This document shows, piece after piece, positions 23,244 through 30,463 of a stretch of 33,824 nucleotides of DNA. A model generated the notes under the pieces. It was not told where the DNA came from. It was given only the letters and a program-made list of their open reading frames with translations, and ran no database searches. The first letter of the stretch is position 1. The number at the start of each line of letters is the position of its first letter. This DNA comes from JBOHPP01 sp050731755 (GTDB taxonomy: Bacteria > Methylomirabilota > Methylomirabilia > Rokubacteriales > CSP1-6): assembly GCA_050731755.1 (NCBI GenBank), contig JBOHPP010000065.1, forward strand, positions 1-33,824, in the 5' to 3' direction. A program made the position numbers and the translations under genes.

Positions 23244-23332
23244 GCCCAACGTTCCGGTTGAGCGGCGGCGGCACTCACCCGGATCTTGTCACCTCGGCCA
23301 GCGCCGCCCGCTCGCACCGGTTGTTAGCGGGC
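23244..23332. other. attC-like recombination site 3
   Basis: 89 bp. Plus-strand ends are GCCCAAC (23244-23250) and GTTAGCG (23323-23329). The inner arms pair as CCGGT/ACCGG, AGCGG/CCGCT and CGGCG/CGCCG, separated by a short internal loop and a bulged base, which is the attC pattern. Read on the minus strand it runs CTAACAACC ... AACGTTGGGC, matching the usual attC ends and leading directly into the PIN gene. The stretch 23333-23524 to the DGQHR gene holds no gene I can support. Confidence 0.65.
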
Positions 23333-23524
23333 ATCGCTCATATCTACTACGCAGGTCGTGAGCGCCCGGCTCACGGCAGCCCGCTATACAGTCCGCCATT
23401 ACTGCGCAAAAGCTTAACACCTGCGCTGATCCTGATCGCTCAGCCGAGGAAGGCCGCCGCGAGCATGGAGAATGAGCCGGCGCGCCCACCAACCGCACGG
23501 GCCGGCCGACCCCGGACCGAAGTC

Positions 23525-24655
23525 CTAGCGGAGCGCGTCCCTCAGCTCGCGGGCCAGCAACTCCACGGTGCCGCGGGTGCCGCCGGCGAGCTTGAGCTTC
23601 CACTCGCCCTCCGTCTCGAAGCGCCGGTCGCGCAGGCGATCGGCCCACGGCTTGATGGCCTCGCGGATGGTGTGAAGCTCGAAGGGATCCCGCCGCATCT
23701 CCCGGGCGCGGGCCATGATGTCGGGCGTCACCCGGATGAAGGCGCGCAGCGCGGCGCCCGTCTGGATGGAGTACTTGCGGCCGGCCCAGGCCGTGGGGAA
23801 CGTTGAACAGATCGCTTTCACGTAGTTGAGGAAAAAGCGCTTGGCGCCCTGGCGGAGCTCCTGGATCTTGGCGCCGCCGCCTACCTTCTCCACCGTCTCC
23901 AGGAGGTCGACGATCTCCTCGGCCAGGGGCGCCTGGCTCACCCGGCCCCGGCCCGTGCCCAGCATCTTGATCTCGCCGTGGAGCGGGGACGTCTCGTCCT
24001 CGTTGAGCGAGCGGATCACGTCGTGGGCCAGGGCTTGGTTGGGGTCCGGGTAGAGCTTGCGTCCGGACAGGCTGATGATGTGCGACGGATTGAGCCGTGT
24101 GTGCTTGGCATTGATGGTCACGAACAGCTCGACGATCTGCCGCGCGTCCAGTGAGTCGAACAGAACCGCCGGGACCTCGATCCCTATCTGCTCGCCGGCC
24201 TGGTTCAGCGCGTGCAGCGCGAGCAGCCGGTGCTGGCCATCCAGCACGCGGAGGACGCCATGCTCCTCGGGGATCTGCAGAAGGCCGATGTCGTGGTGCC
24301 CGGCGATCGGGGTGAACGTGAAGCGCTTTTCGGAGGTGATGATCACCGCCCCCGGGATCGGCGGCAGCGTCCCCGCGTCCTTGCACTCGCGGTAGTAGCC
24401 GACGAGCTCGTCGATCTTGCGACGGATGACGGGCCGCTGGTAGGCCGTCTCGCTCTCGGCAATGCGTTTTTCCAGCGCGTCCCAGTTCACGCGCGCCCGC
24501 GCTTTCGACCGGGCCTTCGCGGCGGCGTCCTGCGGCCCGCCGGAGTAGCCCAGGACCTCGAACTTGACGAGGCGATCGATGTCCTTGGCGCTCAGCCCCG
24601 CCTGGTAGAACTCGACGCCGAATTGTTTGATGCGGCGCGCGGGCACCGTAATCAT
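23525..24655 (-). CDS. DGQHR-domain (DndB-like) protein, orphan
   Basis: 376 residues from ATG 24655, chosen because the -10 box of a strong promoter ends 9 nt upstream; ATG 24664 would lie inside the promoter. HGVLRVLDGQHRLLALHALNQAG contains the defining DGQHR motif, followed by FDSLDARQIVELFVTINAKHTRLNPSH, the ParB/DndB-like continuation (FxxIN and a conserved asparagine). DGQHR proteins include DndB, the repressor linked to DNA phosphorothioation, and many DNA-modification or defence-associated proteins of unknown role. No dndACDE or other defence gene is adjacent in this window. It sits at the edge of the attC cluster. Confidence 0.8.
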   Translation of the reverse strand: MITVPARRIKQFGVEFYQAGLSAKDIDRLVKFEVLGYSGGPQDAAAKARSKARARVNWDALEKRIAESETAYQRPVIRRKIDELVGYYRECKDAGTLPPIPGAVIITSEKRFTFTPIAGHHDIGLLQIPEEHGVLRVLDGQHRLLALHALNQAGEQIGIEVPAVLFDSLDARQIVELFVTINAKHTRLNPSHIISLSGRKLYPDPNQALAHDVIRSLNEDETSPLHGEIKMLGTGRGRVSQAPLAEEIVDLLETVEKVGGGAKIQELRQGAKRFFLNYVKAICSTFPTAWAGRKYSIQTGAALRAFIRVTPDIMARAREMRRDPFELHTIREAIKPWADRLRDRRFETEGEWKLKLAGGTRGTVELLARELRDALR

Positions 24656-24664
24656 CGGAACCAT

Positions 24665-24693
24665 AGGGTAAATGACTCACAAGTACGTGTCAA
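24665..24693 (-). promoter_or_regulatory. sigma70-type promoter for the DGQHR gene
   Basis: Minus strand: TTGACA (24693-24688), 17-bp spacer, TACCCT (24670-24665). The expected start point is about 24658, 2-4 nt before ATG 24655, so the message should be leaderless. This is the best promoter match in the window. Confidence 0.75.
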
Positions 24694-24796
24694 TAGAGGC
24701 GTTTTTGGCCTCGCCACAATAGGTCGTCTCGTTCGGCGGCCGGCCCACTACCCGCAGTTTTCCACCGCTATCCACACCGGCGAGCAAGTGCGCAGC

Positions 24797-26008
24797 CTAC
24801 TTGAGCCCGAAGCGCTCCACCGCGAGGCCCGCGATGTGACGGCCGATGGCCAGGGATGCGGTAGCCGCCGGCGAGGGGGCGTTGAGCACATGAATGGCGT
24901 CGGACCCCTCCACGATCCGGAAATCGTCCACCAGCGCGCCGTCGGGGGCCACGGCCTGGGCGCGCACGCCGGCGCCGCCCCGGCGCACGTCCTCGGACCT
25001 CAGCTCGGGCACCAGGCGCTGCAGCGCGCGCACGAAGGCGCGCCGGGAGAACGAGCGATACATCTCGAACATTCCGGTCCGCCAGTAGCGCCGGGCCATG
25101 GCCCAGAAGCCGCGGTAGCCCAGCGTGCCCAGCAGTTCGCCCGGGTGGATCCGCCCGAATCGGTAGCCTTCCCGCGCGAAGGCCAGGACCGCGTTGGGCC
25201 CCGCCTCCACTTCGCCGTGCACGGTCCGGGTGAAGTGCACGCCGAGAAACGGGAACTCGGGGTCGGGCACCGGGTAGATGAGCCCCCGCACGAGATGGCG
25301 GCGCTCGGGCCGGAGAAAATAGTACTCGCCGCGGAAGGGGATGATCCTCACGTCGGGGACGGCGCCGGCCCGGCGGGCGATCACGTCGGAGTAGAGGCCG
25401 GCGCAGTTGACGAGCCCGCGCGCCCGCACCGTCAACCGCGGTGTGGCCAACGCCAGGCCCTCGCCGGTCCGGGCGATCGCGGTGACCCTGGCCGCCGTCT
25501 CGATGCTGACCCCGCGCGCCGTCAGATCGCGGGCCAGGGCGGCCGCCACTTCCGAGAAATCCACGATGGCGGTGCTCGGCGAGTGGATGGCCTTGAGCGC
25601 GGCGGCGTGGGGCTCGAGGTCTCTGAGCCGCGCGGGGTCCATGAGGGCCAGGCCGGGGACGCCGTTGGCGGTGCCGCGCTCGTAGAGCGCGTGCAGCCGA
25701 GGCAGCTCCTCGGCGCGCGTGGCCACGATCACCTTGCCGCAACGGTCCACGCGAATCCCGTGGACGGCGCAGAACTCCGCCATGAGCCGCGCCCCCTCCA
25801 CGCACAGGCGCGCCTTGTAGGACCCGGGCCGATAGTAGATGCCGGAGTGAAGGACGCCGCTGTTGTGGCCCGTCTGGTGCTGGCCCAGGCGCGTCTCCTT
25901 CTCGAGGATGACGAGGCGGGCCCGCGGCGCGCGCTCGCTCAGCGCGTGAGCGGTGGCCAGCGCCACGATCCCGCCCCCGACGATCGCGAGGTCGTATCGA
26001 TCGGACAT
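24797..26008 (-). CDS. lhgO: L-2-hydroxyglutarate oxidase (FAD-dependent)
   Basis: 403 residues from ATG 26008 (ATG 26017 is possible but falls in the -10 box). YDLAIVGGGIVALATAHAL is the FAD dinucleotide site; the last glycine of the usual GxGxxG is alanine. GQHQTGHNSGVLHSGIYYRPGSYKARLCVEGARL is a strong LhgO signature, and RIIPFRGEYYFLRPERRHLVRGLIYPVPDPEFPFLGVHFTRTV contains the substrate-domain residues. It oxidises L-2-hydroxyglutarate to 2-oxoglutarate, feeding electrons to the membrane quinone pool or oxygen. It is divergent from a cupin gene across a repeat-rich 114-bp region. Confidence 0.9.
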   Translation of the reverse strand: MSDRYDLAIVGGGIVALATAHALSERAPRARLVILEKETRLGQHQTGHNSGVLHSGIYYRPGSYKARLCVEGARLMAEFCAVHGIRVDRCGKVIVATRAEELPRLHALYERGTANGVPGLALMDPARLRDLEPHAAALKAIHSPSTAIVDFSEVAAALARDLTARGVSIETAARVTAIARTGEGLALATPRLTVRARGLVNCAGLYSDVIARRAGAVPDVRIIPFRGEYYFLRPERRHLVRGLIYPVPDPEFPFLGVHFTRTVHGEVEAGPNAVLAFAREGYRFGRIHPGELLGTLGYRGFWAMARRYWRTGMFEMYRSFSRRAFVRALQRLVPELRSEDVRRGGAGVRAQAVAPDGALVDDFRIVEGSDAIHVLNAPSPAATASLAIGRHIAGLAVERFGLK

Positions 26009-26016
26009 GGCGACCA

Positions 26017-26045
26017 TTGATAGGGGCGCCGGCGGCACCTGTCAA
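26017..26045 (-). promoter_or_regulatory. sigma70-type promoter for lhgO
   Basis: Minus strand TTGACA (26045-26040), 17-bp spacer, TATCAA (26022-26017); the -10 box is 8 nt from ATG 26008. The -35 box lies inside the first copy of the 19-bp direct repeat, so a factor bound there would block the promoter. Confidence 0.72.
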
Positions 26046-26097
26046 GCATGCCGGGCGTGGTGTACCATCGCCGGCATGCTGTCAAGCATGCCGGGCG
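26039..26097. promoter_or_regulatory. operator-like direct and inverted repeats between lhgO and the cupin gene
   Basis: CTGTCAAGCATGCCGGGCG occurs at 26039-26057 and 26079-26097, exactly 40 bp apart. CCGGCATGCT at 26071-26080 is the perfect inverse of AGCATGCCGG in each copy, giving a 10-bp hairpin with a 4-nt loop at 26071-26094. A possible cupin -10 box, TACCAT, is at 26063-26068 between the repeats. Likely a regulator-binding array controlling both directions. Confidence 0.6.
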
Positions 26098-26122
26098 GCA
26101 GCCCTTCCCGGAAGGAGACCCC

Positions 26123-26533
26123 ATGCGGCGGATCTTCACCAAGAGGAACGCGGAGCACCGCGAGGCGACCGACGGCCATCCGCGCGACGTGCACATCATG
26201 GTGGAACCGGCGACGGCGGGCAGCGAGCACCTGGCCATGGGCACGGAGTCCGTGGACCCGGGCAGCCGCATCCCTGTGCACGTTCATCCCGATGCCGAAG
26301 AGATCCTGTTCGTCTACGAGGGGGGCGGGCGCGCCCGGGTGGGCGACCAGGAGGTGGACGTGGGGCCGGAGACGGCGATCTTCGTTCCCCGGGGCACGCC
26401 GCACGGTTTCGTGAACACGTCGGGCGGGCACGTTCAGCTCACCTGGACCTTCTCGCCGCCCGGCGAGCACGAGAAGTTCCGCCAGGCCGACGCCTGGAAG
26501 CACGCGGCCCGGAGCCGGGCCGAGGAGGGCTGA
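26123..26533 (+). CDS. cupin-domain protein
   Basis: 136 residues from ATG 26123, which has a strong AAGGAG ribosome site 5 nt upstream. The single cupin barrel shows both motifs: VHVHPDAEEILFVYEGGGRARVG (motif 1, G-x5-HxH-x3-4-E) and ETAIFVPRGTPHGFVNT (motif 2 with His). Three metal-binding histidines and a glutamate are therefore present. Cupins with this layout include sugar isomerases, dioxygenases and regulators; no specific reaction can be named. First gene of a run with MaoC and CitE-like genes; its stop overlaps the next start (TGATG). Confidence 0.83.
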   Translation: MRRIFTKRNAEHREATDGHPRDVHIMVEPATAGSEHLAMGTESVDPGSRIPVHVHPDAEEILFVYEGGGRARVGDQEVDVGPETAIFVPRGTPHGFVNTSGGHVQLTWTFSPPGEHEKFRQADAWKHAARSRAEEG

Positions 26534-27057
26534 TGGCCGGCAAGCACTTCGAGGAACTGGAAGTCGGTCAGATCTTCCGTCACCAGCCCGGGCGCACTAT
26601 CACCGAAGCCGACAACGTTTTTTTCTCCTGCCTCACGATGAACCCGCAACCGCTCCACATCGACTTCCACGCCGCCGCCCAGGCCGAGTTCGGCCGGCCT
26701 CTGGTGAACAGCCTCCTGACCCTGGGCATCGCCGTGGGGCTGTCGGTCGCCGAGACCACGCTGGGGACCACCGTGGGCAACCTCGGCTTCGAGAAGATCG
26801 AGTTCCCCCGCCCGGTCTTCCACGGCGACACCATCTACGCGGAGACCGAGGTGGTGGACAAGCGGGAGTCTCGGTCGCGGCCCGAGTGGGGCATCGTCAC
26901 CTTCGAGCACCGGGCCCGCAACCAGACCGGCGAGCTGGTGGCCCTGGCCCGCCGCAACGCGATGATGCGCAAGCTGCCGGCGTCGCGGGGTGGGGCGGGC
27001 CCCAAGACCGACGCCCAGCCGTCGGCGGAGCGCGCCGGCGGCGGGCCGGTGCGATGA
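26533..27057 (+). CDS. MaoC-family hydratase (mesaconyl-CoA hydratase-like)
   Basis: 174 residues from ATG 26533, overlapping the cupin stop by one base. ITEADNVFFSCLTMNPQPLHIDFHAAAQAEFGRPLVNSLLTLGIAVGLSV is a hotdog-fold MaoC hydratase, with the hydratase-2 D/H pair visible in TMNPQPLHID and the GRPLVNS turn. NLGFEKIEFPRPVFHGDTIYAETEVVDKRES completes the fold. The close match to mesaconyl-/beta-methylmalyl-CoA-type hydratases plus the downstream CitE-like lyase suggests a C4/C5-dicarboxylyl-CoA substrate. This is inference from context, not a proven reaction. The extended C-terminal tail (about 20 residues, low complexity) is unusual. ATGA overlap with the next gene. Confidence 0.82.
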   Translation: MAGKHFEELEVGQIFRHQPGRTITEADNVFFSCLTMNPQPLHIDFHAAAQAEFGRPLVNSLLTLGIAVGLSVAETTLGTTVGNLGFEKIEFPRPVFHGDTIYAETEVVDKRESRSRPEWGIVTFEHRARNQTGELVALARRNAMMRKLPASRGGAGPKTDAQPSAERAGGGPVR

Positions 27058-27950
27058 CCGTGCGCCGCCGCTCGCTCCACTTCGTGCCCGGCGGCAACGA
27101 GAAGATGCTGGCCAAGGCTCTTACGCTCCCCGCCGACGGCCTCATCCTCGACCTCGAGGACGCCGTGCCTCCCGAGCGCAAGGCGGCCACGCGACCCGTC
27201 GTCCGCCAGTGGCTGGAGAAGCACGACTTCGGCGAGCGTGAGCGGTGGATCCGCATGAACCCCCTGGCCACCGCCTTCGGGCGCGCCGATCTCGAGGAGA
27301 CGATCGCCGGGCGGCCCCACGGCTACGTGGTGCCCAAACCACGGTCGGCGGCCGATGTGCGGGCGGTGGCCCAACTTCTCGATGCGCTCGAGCACCGGCA
27401 CGGGATCGATCAGGGGGCCACGAGGCTCACGGTGATCGCGACCGAGACCCCGGCGGGCCTGCTCGACATCGGCGAGATCGCCGCGGCGAGCCCCCGCATC
27501 GTCGCCCTGTCCTGGGGTGTGGAAGACCTCAGTGCCGCCATGGGGTTGGGGCGCGTGCGCGACGTCCAGGGCCGGTACCTGGACATCCCGCGCTACGCGC
27601 GCGTGATGTGCGCGGTGGCTGCGTCGGCCGCCGGCGTCGAGGCCCTCGACACCGTCTACACCGACATCGCCGATCTGTATGGGCTCCGGCGCGAGTGCGA
27701 CGACGCCGTCCAGATGGGCTTCACCGGCAAGATCTCCATCCATCCGAACCAGGTGCCCGTCATCAACGAGGTCTTCACGCCGGCCCGCGAGGCCGTCGAG
27801 GAGGCGCGGGCGCTCGTCGCCGCGTTCGAAGACGCCCGGCGGCGCGGGGTCTACGCCTTCGCCTTCAAGGGGCAGATGGTGGACGCGCCGCACCTGGCGC
27901 GCGCCCTCAAGATCCTGACCCGCGCGGGCGAGCCAGCCCCGCCGGCGTGA
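27054..27950 (+). CDS. HpcH/HpaI-aldolase/CitE-family CoA-ester lyase (malyl-CoA-lyase-like)
   Basis: 298 residues from ATG 27054. RSLHFVPGGNEKMLAKALTLPADGLILDLEDAVPPERK carries the family's N-terminal arginine/glycine loop and the acidic metal site (LDLEDAVP). RWIRMNPL contributes the substrate arginine. VIATETPAGLLDIGEIAAASPRIVALSWGVEDLSAAMG contains the second acidic residue, and GFTGKISIHPNQVPVINEVF is the strand ending in SIHPxQ common to citrate-lyase beta and L-malyl/beta-methylmalyl-CoA lyases. It probably cleaves or condenses a hydroxyacyl-CoA with glyoxylate, pyruvate or acetyl-CoA. Overlaps MaoC by 4 bp (ATGA), strongly suggesting consecutive reactions. Confidence 0.85.
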   Translation: MTVRRRSLHFVPGGNEKMLAKALTLPADGLILDLEDAVPPERKAATRPVVRQWLEKHDFGERERWIRMNPLATAFGRADLEETIAGRPHGYVVPKPRSAADVRAVAQLLDALEHRHGIDQGATRLTVIATETPAGLLDIGEIAAASPRIVALSWGVEDLSAAMGLGRVRDVQGRYLDIPRYARVMCAVAASAAGVEALDTVYTDIADLYGLRRECDDAVQMGFTGKISIHPNQVPVINEVFTPAREAVEEARALVAAFEDARRRGVYAFAFKGQMVDAPHLARALKILTRAGEPAPPA

Positions 27951-27977
27951 CCGTCACCGTGCCCTGAGCCGCCCGCG

Positions 27978-28982
27978 ATGCGGGCGATGGTGCTCCACGC
28001 CCCGATGCCGGTCGACGCCTGCCCGCTCACCGCGGGCGAGCGGCCCGTTCCCGAGCCGGATCGCGGCGAGATTCTGGTGCGTGTCGGCGCCTGCGGCGTT
28101 TGTCGCACCGACCTGCACCTGGTGGAAGGCGACCTGCCCCTCGTGCGCTCGCCCCTCGTGCCCGGCCACCAGATCGTTGGGCGGGTCGAGGAGGTCGGCC
28201 CGGGGGCCACGCGCTTTCATCCGGGGGAGCGCGTAGGCATCGCCTGGCTCCGGTCGACATGCGGCGCCTGTCCGTTCTGCCGCAGCGGGCGGGAGAACTT
28301 GTGCGAGCGGGCGGCGTTCACCGGCTACCACGCCGACGGTGGCTTTGCCGAGTACGCGGTGGTCCCCGACGTCTTCGCCTACGCGATCCCGGACGCCTTC
28401 GGCGACGTCGAGGCGGCACCGTTGCTCTGCGCGGGGATCATCGGCTACCGGGCGCTCCGGCTGAGCGGTGTCGGCCGGAAGGGCCGGCTCGGGATGTACG
28501 GGTTCGGCTCCTCGGCCCACATCACGCTGCAAGTGGCGGTGGCGCGGGACAGCGAGGTCTACGTCTGCACGCGCGACGCGGCGCACCGGGCCCTGGCGCG
28601 CTCGCTGGGCGCGGTCTGGGTTGGCGACCTGGCCGACGCCATGCCGGCCCCTGCCGACGGCATCATCGTTTTCGCGCCCGCCGGCGAACTGGTGCCGCGC
28701 GCCCTCCGCAACCTGGCCCCGGGCGGGCGGCTGGTCCTGGCCGGCATCTACATGACGGCCGTGCCCGCCCTCGAGTACGCCGATCTCTACCGCGAGCGGA
28801 CCATCACCAGCGTGACGGCCAACACGCGGGCCGATGGCGAAGAGCTCCTGGCCGAGGCGGCACGCATCCCCATCCGCCCGGCAGTGACGACGTTTAACCT
28901 CGGGGAGGCCAACCGGGCGCTCGGGCTGCTCAAGCGCGGAGGCCTGGCCGGCTCCGGCGTCCTGGTGCCCGATCGAGTATGA
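27978..28982 (+). CDS. zinc-dependent alcohol dehydrogenase family protein
   Basis: 334 residues. VGACGVCRTDLHLVEGDLP supplies the catalytic zinc cysteine, PGHQIVGRVEEVGPG the catalytic histidine, and STCGACPFCRSGRENLCERAAFTGYHADGGFAEYAVVP the four structural-zinc cysteines and the ADH consensus. MYGFGSSAHITLQVA is the cofactor-binding turn (GxGxxA/G type). This resembles AdhA/AdhP-type NAD(P)-dependent alcohol dehydrogenases. It starts at ATG 27978, 27 bp after the CitE-like gene. Substrate unknown; it may reduce or oxidise an aldehyde/alcohol linked to the upstream acid pathway. Confidence 0.88.
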   Translation: MRAMVLHAPMPVDACPLTAGERPVPEPDRGEILVRVGACGVCRTDLHLVEGDLPLVRSPLVPGHQIVGRVEEVGPGATRFHPGERVGIAWLRSTCGACPFCRSGRENLCERAAFTGYHADGGFAEYAVVPDVFAYAIPDAFGDVEAAPLLCAGIIGYRALRLSGVGRKGRLGMYGFGSSAHITLQVAVARDSEVYVCTRDAAHRALARSLGAVWVGDLADAMPAPADGIIVFAPAGELVPRALRNLAPGGRLVLAGIYMTAVPALEYADLYRERTITSVTANTRADGEELLAEAARIPIRPAVTTFNLGEANRALGLLKRGGLAGSGVLVPDRV

Positions 28983-28992
28983 TTGCGCCAGA

Positions 28993-29058
28993 TTTTGTAG
29001 CGGGGTCCGCGAGCCCGGCTACGATCGTGAGTGGCCTGTTCGAGGTACGTCTGGCTGC
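28993..29058 (-). repeat. 66-bp dispersed repeat, copy C (inverted)
   Basis: Reverse complement of this interval aligns without gaps to copies A and B (about 49 of 66 identical to A). Intact blocks are TGTAGCGGGGTCCGCGAG (28997-29014) and CGTG-GTGGCCTGTTC-like sequence (29026-29041). It lies between the alcohol dehydrogenase stop and the aminotransferase start, in the opposite orientation to the gene. It contains an in-frame TAG relative to copies A and B. Confidence 0.62.
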
Positions 29059-29115
29059 GTGACTCTAGACCGATTGATCATCTCGGAGCATCGAACCGGC
29101 GCGCGAGGAGCGTTC

Positions 29116-30408
29116 ATGAGTGATCTTCCCGACATCGTCCAGCGGGCGGCCCGCGTTTTCCCCGGCGGCGTGCTCGGCAGTCATCGGCACGGCCCCGGCC
29201 TCGAGTTCGTCGTGCGCGAAGGGCGCGGCGCCTACCTCTGGGACACCGAGGGCCGGCGTTACATCGACTACCTGCTCGGCTCGGGGCCGATGCTCCTGGG
29301 CCACGCTCATCCGGCGGTGGTCGAGGCGGTGCGACGCCAGCTCGACCGGGGCAGCACGTACATGCTCCTCAACGAGCCCATCATCGAGCTGGCCGAGGAG
29401 GTGGCGCGGGCGGTGGCCTGCTGCGAGCAGGTCCGCTTCACGTCGAGCGGCAGCGAGGCCACGTTCTTCGCCCTGCGCCTGGCCCGCGCGTACCGCCAGC
29501 GGGACAAGATCCTGAAATTCGAAGGGGGCTGGCACGGTACGCACGACTACGGGGCGATGAGCGTCAGCACCCGCTCGCCCAAGGCGTTCCCCGCGCCGAC
29601 GGTGGATTCCGCAGGGATCCCGCACGCGGTGTCCGATACCGTGCTGGTAGCGCCCTACAACGACCTGGCCACGACGGAGGCCCTCATCGCCACGCATCAC
29701 AGCGATCTGGCGGCGGTGATCATCGAGCCTTACCAGCGGACCATCCTGCCGGCCCCCGGGTTCCTGTCCGGGCTCCGGGAGGTCACCCGGCGCTACGGCG
29801 TGCCGCTGATCTTCGACGAGATCGTCACCGGCTTCCGGCTCGCCTACGGGGGCGCCCAGGAGTACTACGGCGTCGTTCCCGACATCGCCACGTACGGAAA
29901 AGTTCTGGCCGGCGGCTTCCCGCTGGGGGCGGTCTGCGGCCCGGCCGAGATCATGCGCCACTTCGATCCCACGCTGGAGGGCACGCCCGACTACGTCTGG
30001 CAGGCCGGCACGCTGAACGGCAACCCCATCGCGGCCGCGGCGGGCCTGGCCACGCTCAGTGAAATGAGGAAGCCCGGCACGTATCAGCGCTTGCATCGGA
30101 TGGGAACGCGGCTGCGTGACGGGCTGGCCGGCGCCGCTCGCCGCCACGGGCTGCCCGCCCAGGTCAGCGGCGAGCCTCCGGTGTTCGACATCCTGTTCAC
30201 CGACCGGGAGATCGTCGACTACCGGGCCACCCTCACCGCGGACCGTGATCGCATCCGCCGCTTCAACGAGGAGTGCCTGCGCCGCGGCGTCGTCAAGGCC
30301 GTGAACAAGATCTACGTCTCGCTCGCGCTCAGCGACGCCGACGTCGACGCGACGCTCGGCGTCTTCGACGAAGCGCTGGCCGTTGTGGCGAAGAGTACAA
30401 GCCGATAG
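29116..30408 (+). CDS. glutamate-1-semialdehyde aminotransferase-like class III aminotransferase
   Basis: 430 residues from ATG 29116, with GAGGAG about 6 nt upstream. It shows a HemL-type layout: FPGGVLGSHRHGPGLEFVVREGRGAYLWDTEGRRYIDYLLGSGPMLLGHAHPAV, then RFTSSGSEATFFALRLARAYRQRDKILKFEGGWHGTHD, the aspartate region LIFDEIVTGFRLAYGGAQ, the Schiff-base lysine in ATYGKVLAGGFPLGAV (Lys262) and WQAGTLNGNPIAAAAGLATL. The family converts glutamate-1-semialdehyde to 5-aminolevulinate, but close relatives transaminate other beta- or gamma-amino acids. Since no hemA/hemB is nearby, a catabolic role is equally possible. Terminates 122 bp before a structured intergenic stretch with a 29-residue ORF. 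Confidence 0.88.
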   Translation: MSDLPDIVQRAARVFPGGVLGSHRHGPGLEFVVREGRGAYLWDTEGRRYIDYLLGSGPMLLGHAHPAVVEAVRRQLDRGSTYMLLNEPIIELAEEVARAVACCEQVRFTSSGSEATFFALRLARAYRQRDKILKFEGGWHGTHDYGAMSVSTRSPKAFPAPTVDSAGIPHAVSDTVLVAPYNDLATTEALIATHHSDLAAVIIEPYQRTILPAPGFLSGLREVTRRYGVPLIFDEIVTGFRLAYGGAQEYYGVVPDIATYGKVLAGGFPLGAVCGPAEIMRHFDPTLEGTPDYVWQAGTLNGNPIAAAAGLATLSEMRKPGTYQRLHRMGTRLRDGLAGAARRHGLPAQVSGEPPVFDILFTDREIVDYRATLTADRDRIRRFNEECLRRGVVKAVNKIYVSLALSDADVDATLGVFDEALAVVAKSTSR

Positions 30409-30428
30409 CGCGCCGCGCTACGAACGGC

Positions 30429-30457
30429 TTGACGGGTACCGGGATGCGGAGTACACG
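30429..30457 (+). promoter_or_regulatory. possible promoter for the small structured transcript
   Basis: TTGACG (30429-30434), 17-bp spacer, TACACG (30452-30457). The -35 is strong and the -10 moderate. The expected start is about 30464, the base of a 10-bp perfect hairpin (TACGGTGCGC near 30464 with GCGCACCGTA ending near 30495). Confidence 0.45.
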
Positions 30458-30463
30458 ACAGGT

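Noticed and set aside
23395..23420. GCTTAAC near 23410 as a fourth attC end
   Set aside because: It matches the RYYYAAC form loosely but has no complementary GTTRRRY partner at 50-150 bp and no inner stems.
24758..24776. Two DnaA-box-like nonamers in tandem (TTTTCCACC and CTATCCACA)
   Set aside because: Each has a mismatch to TTWTNCACA and only two occur, without dnaA, dnaN or an AT-rich unwinding region. Not an origin on this evidence.
25953..26414. ATG at 26076 as the cupin-region start, 7 nt after TACCAT
   Set aside because: It opens an arginine- and serine-rich shadow frame; the real cupin frame begins at 26123 with a strong ribosome site.
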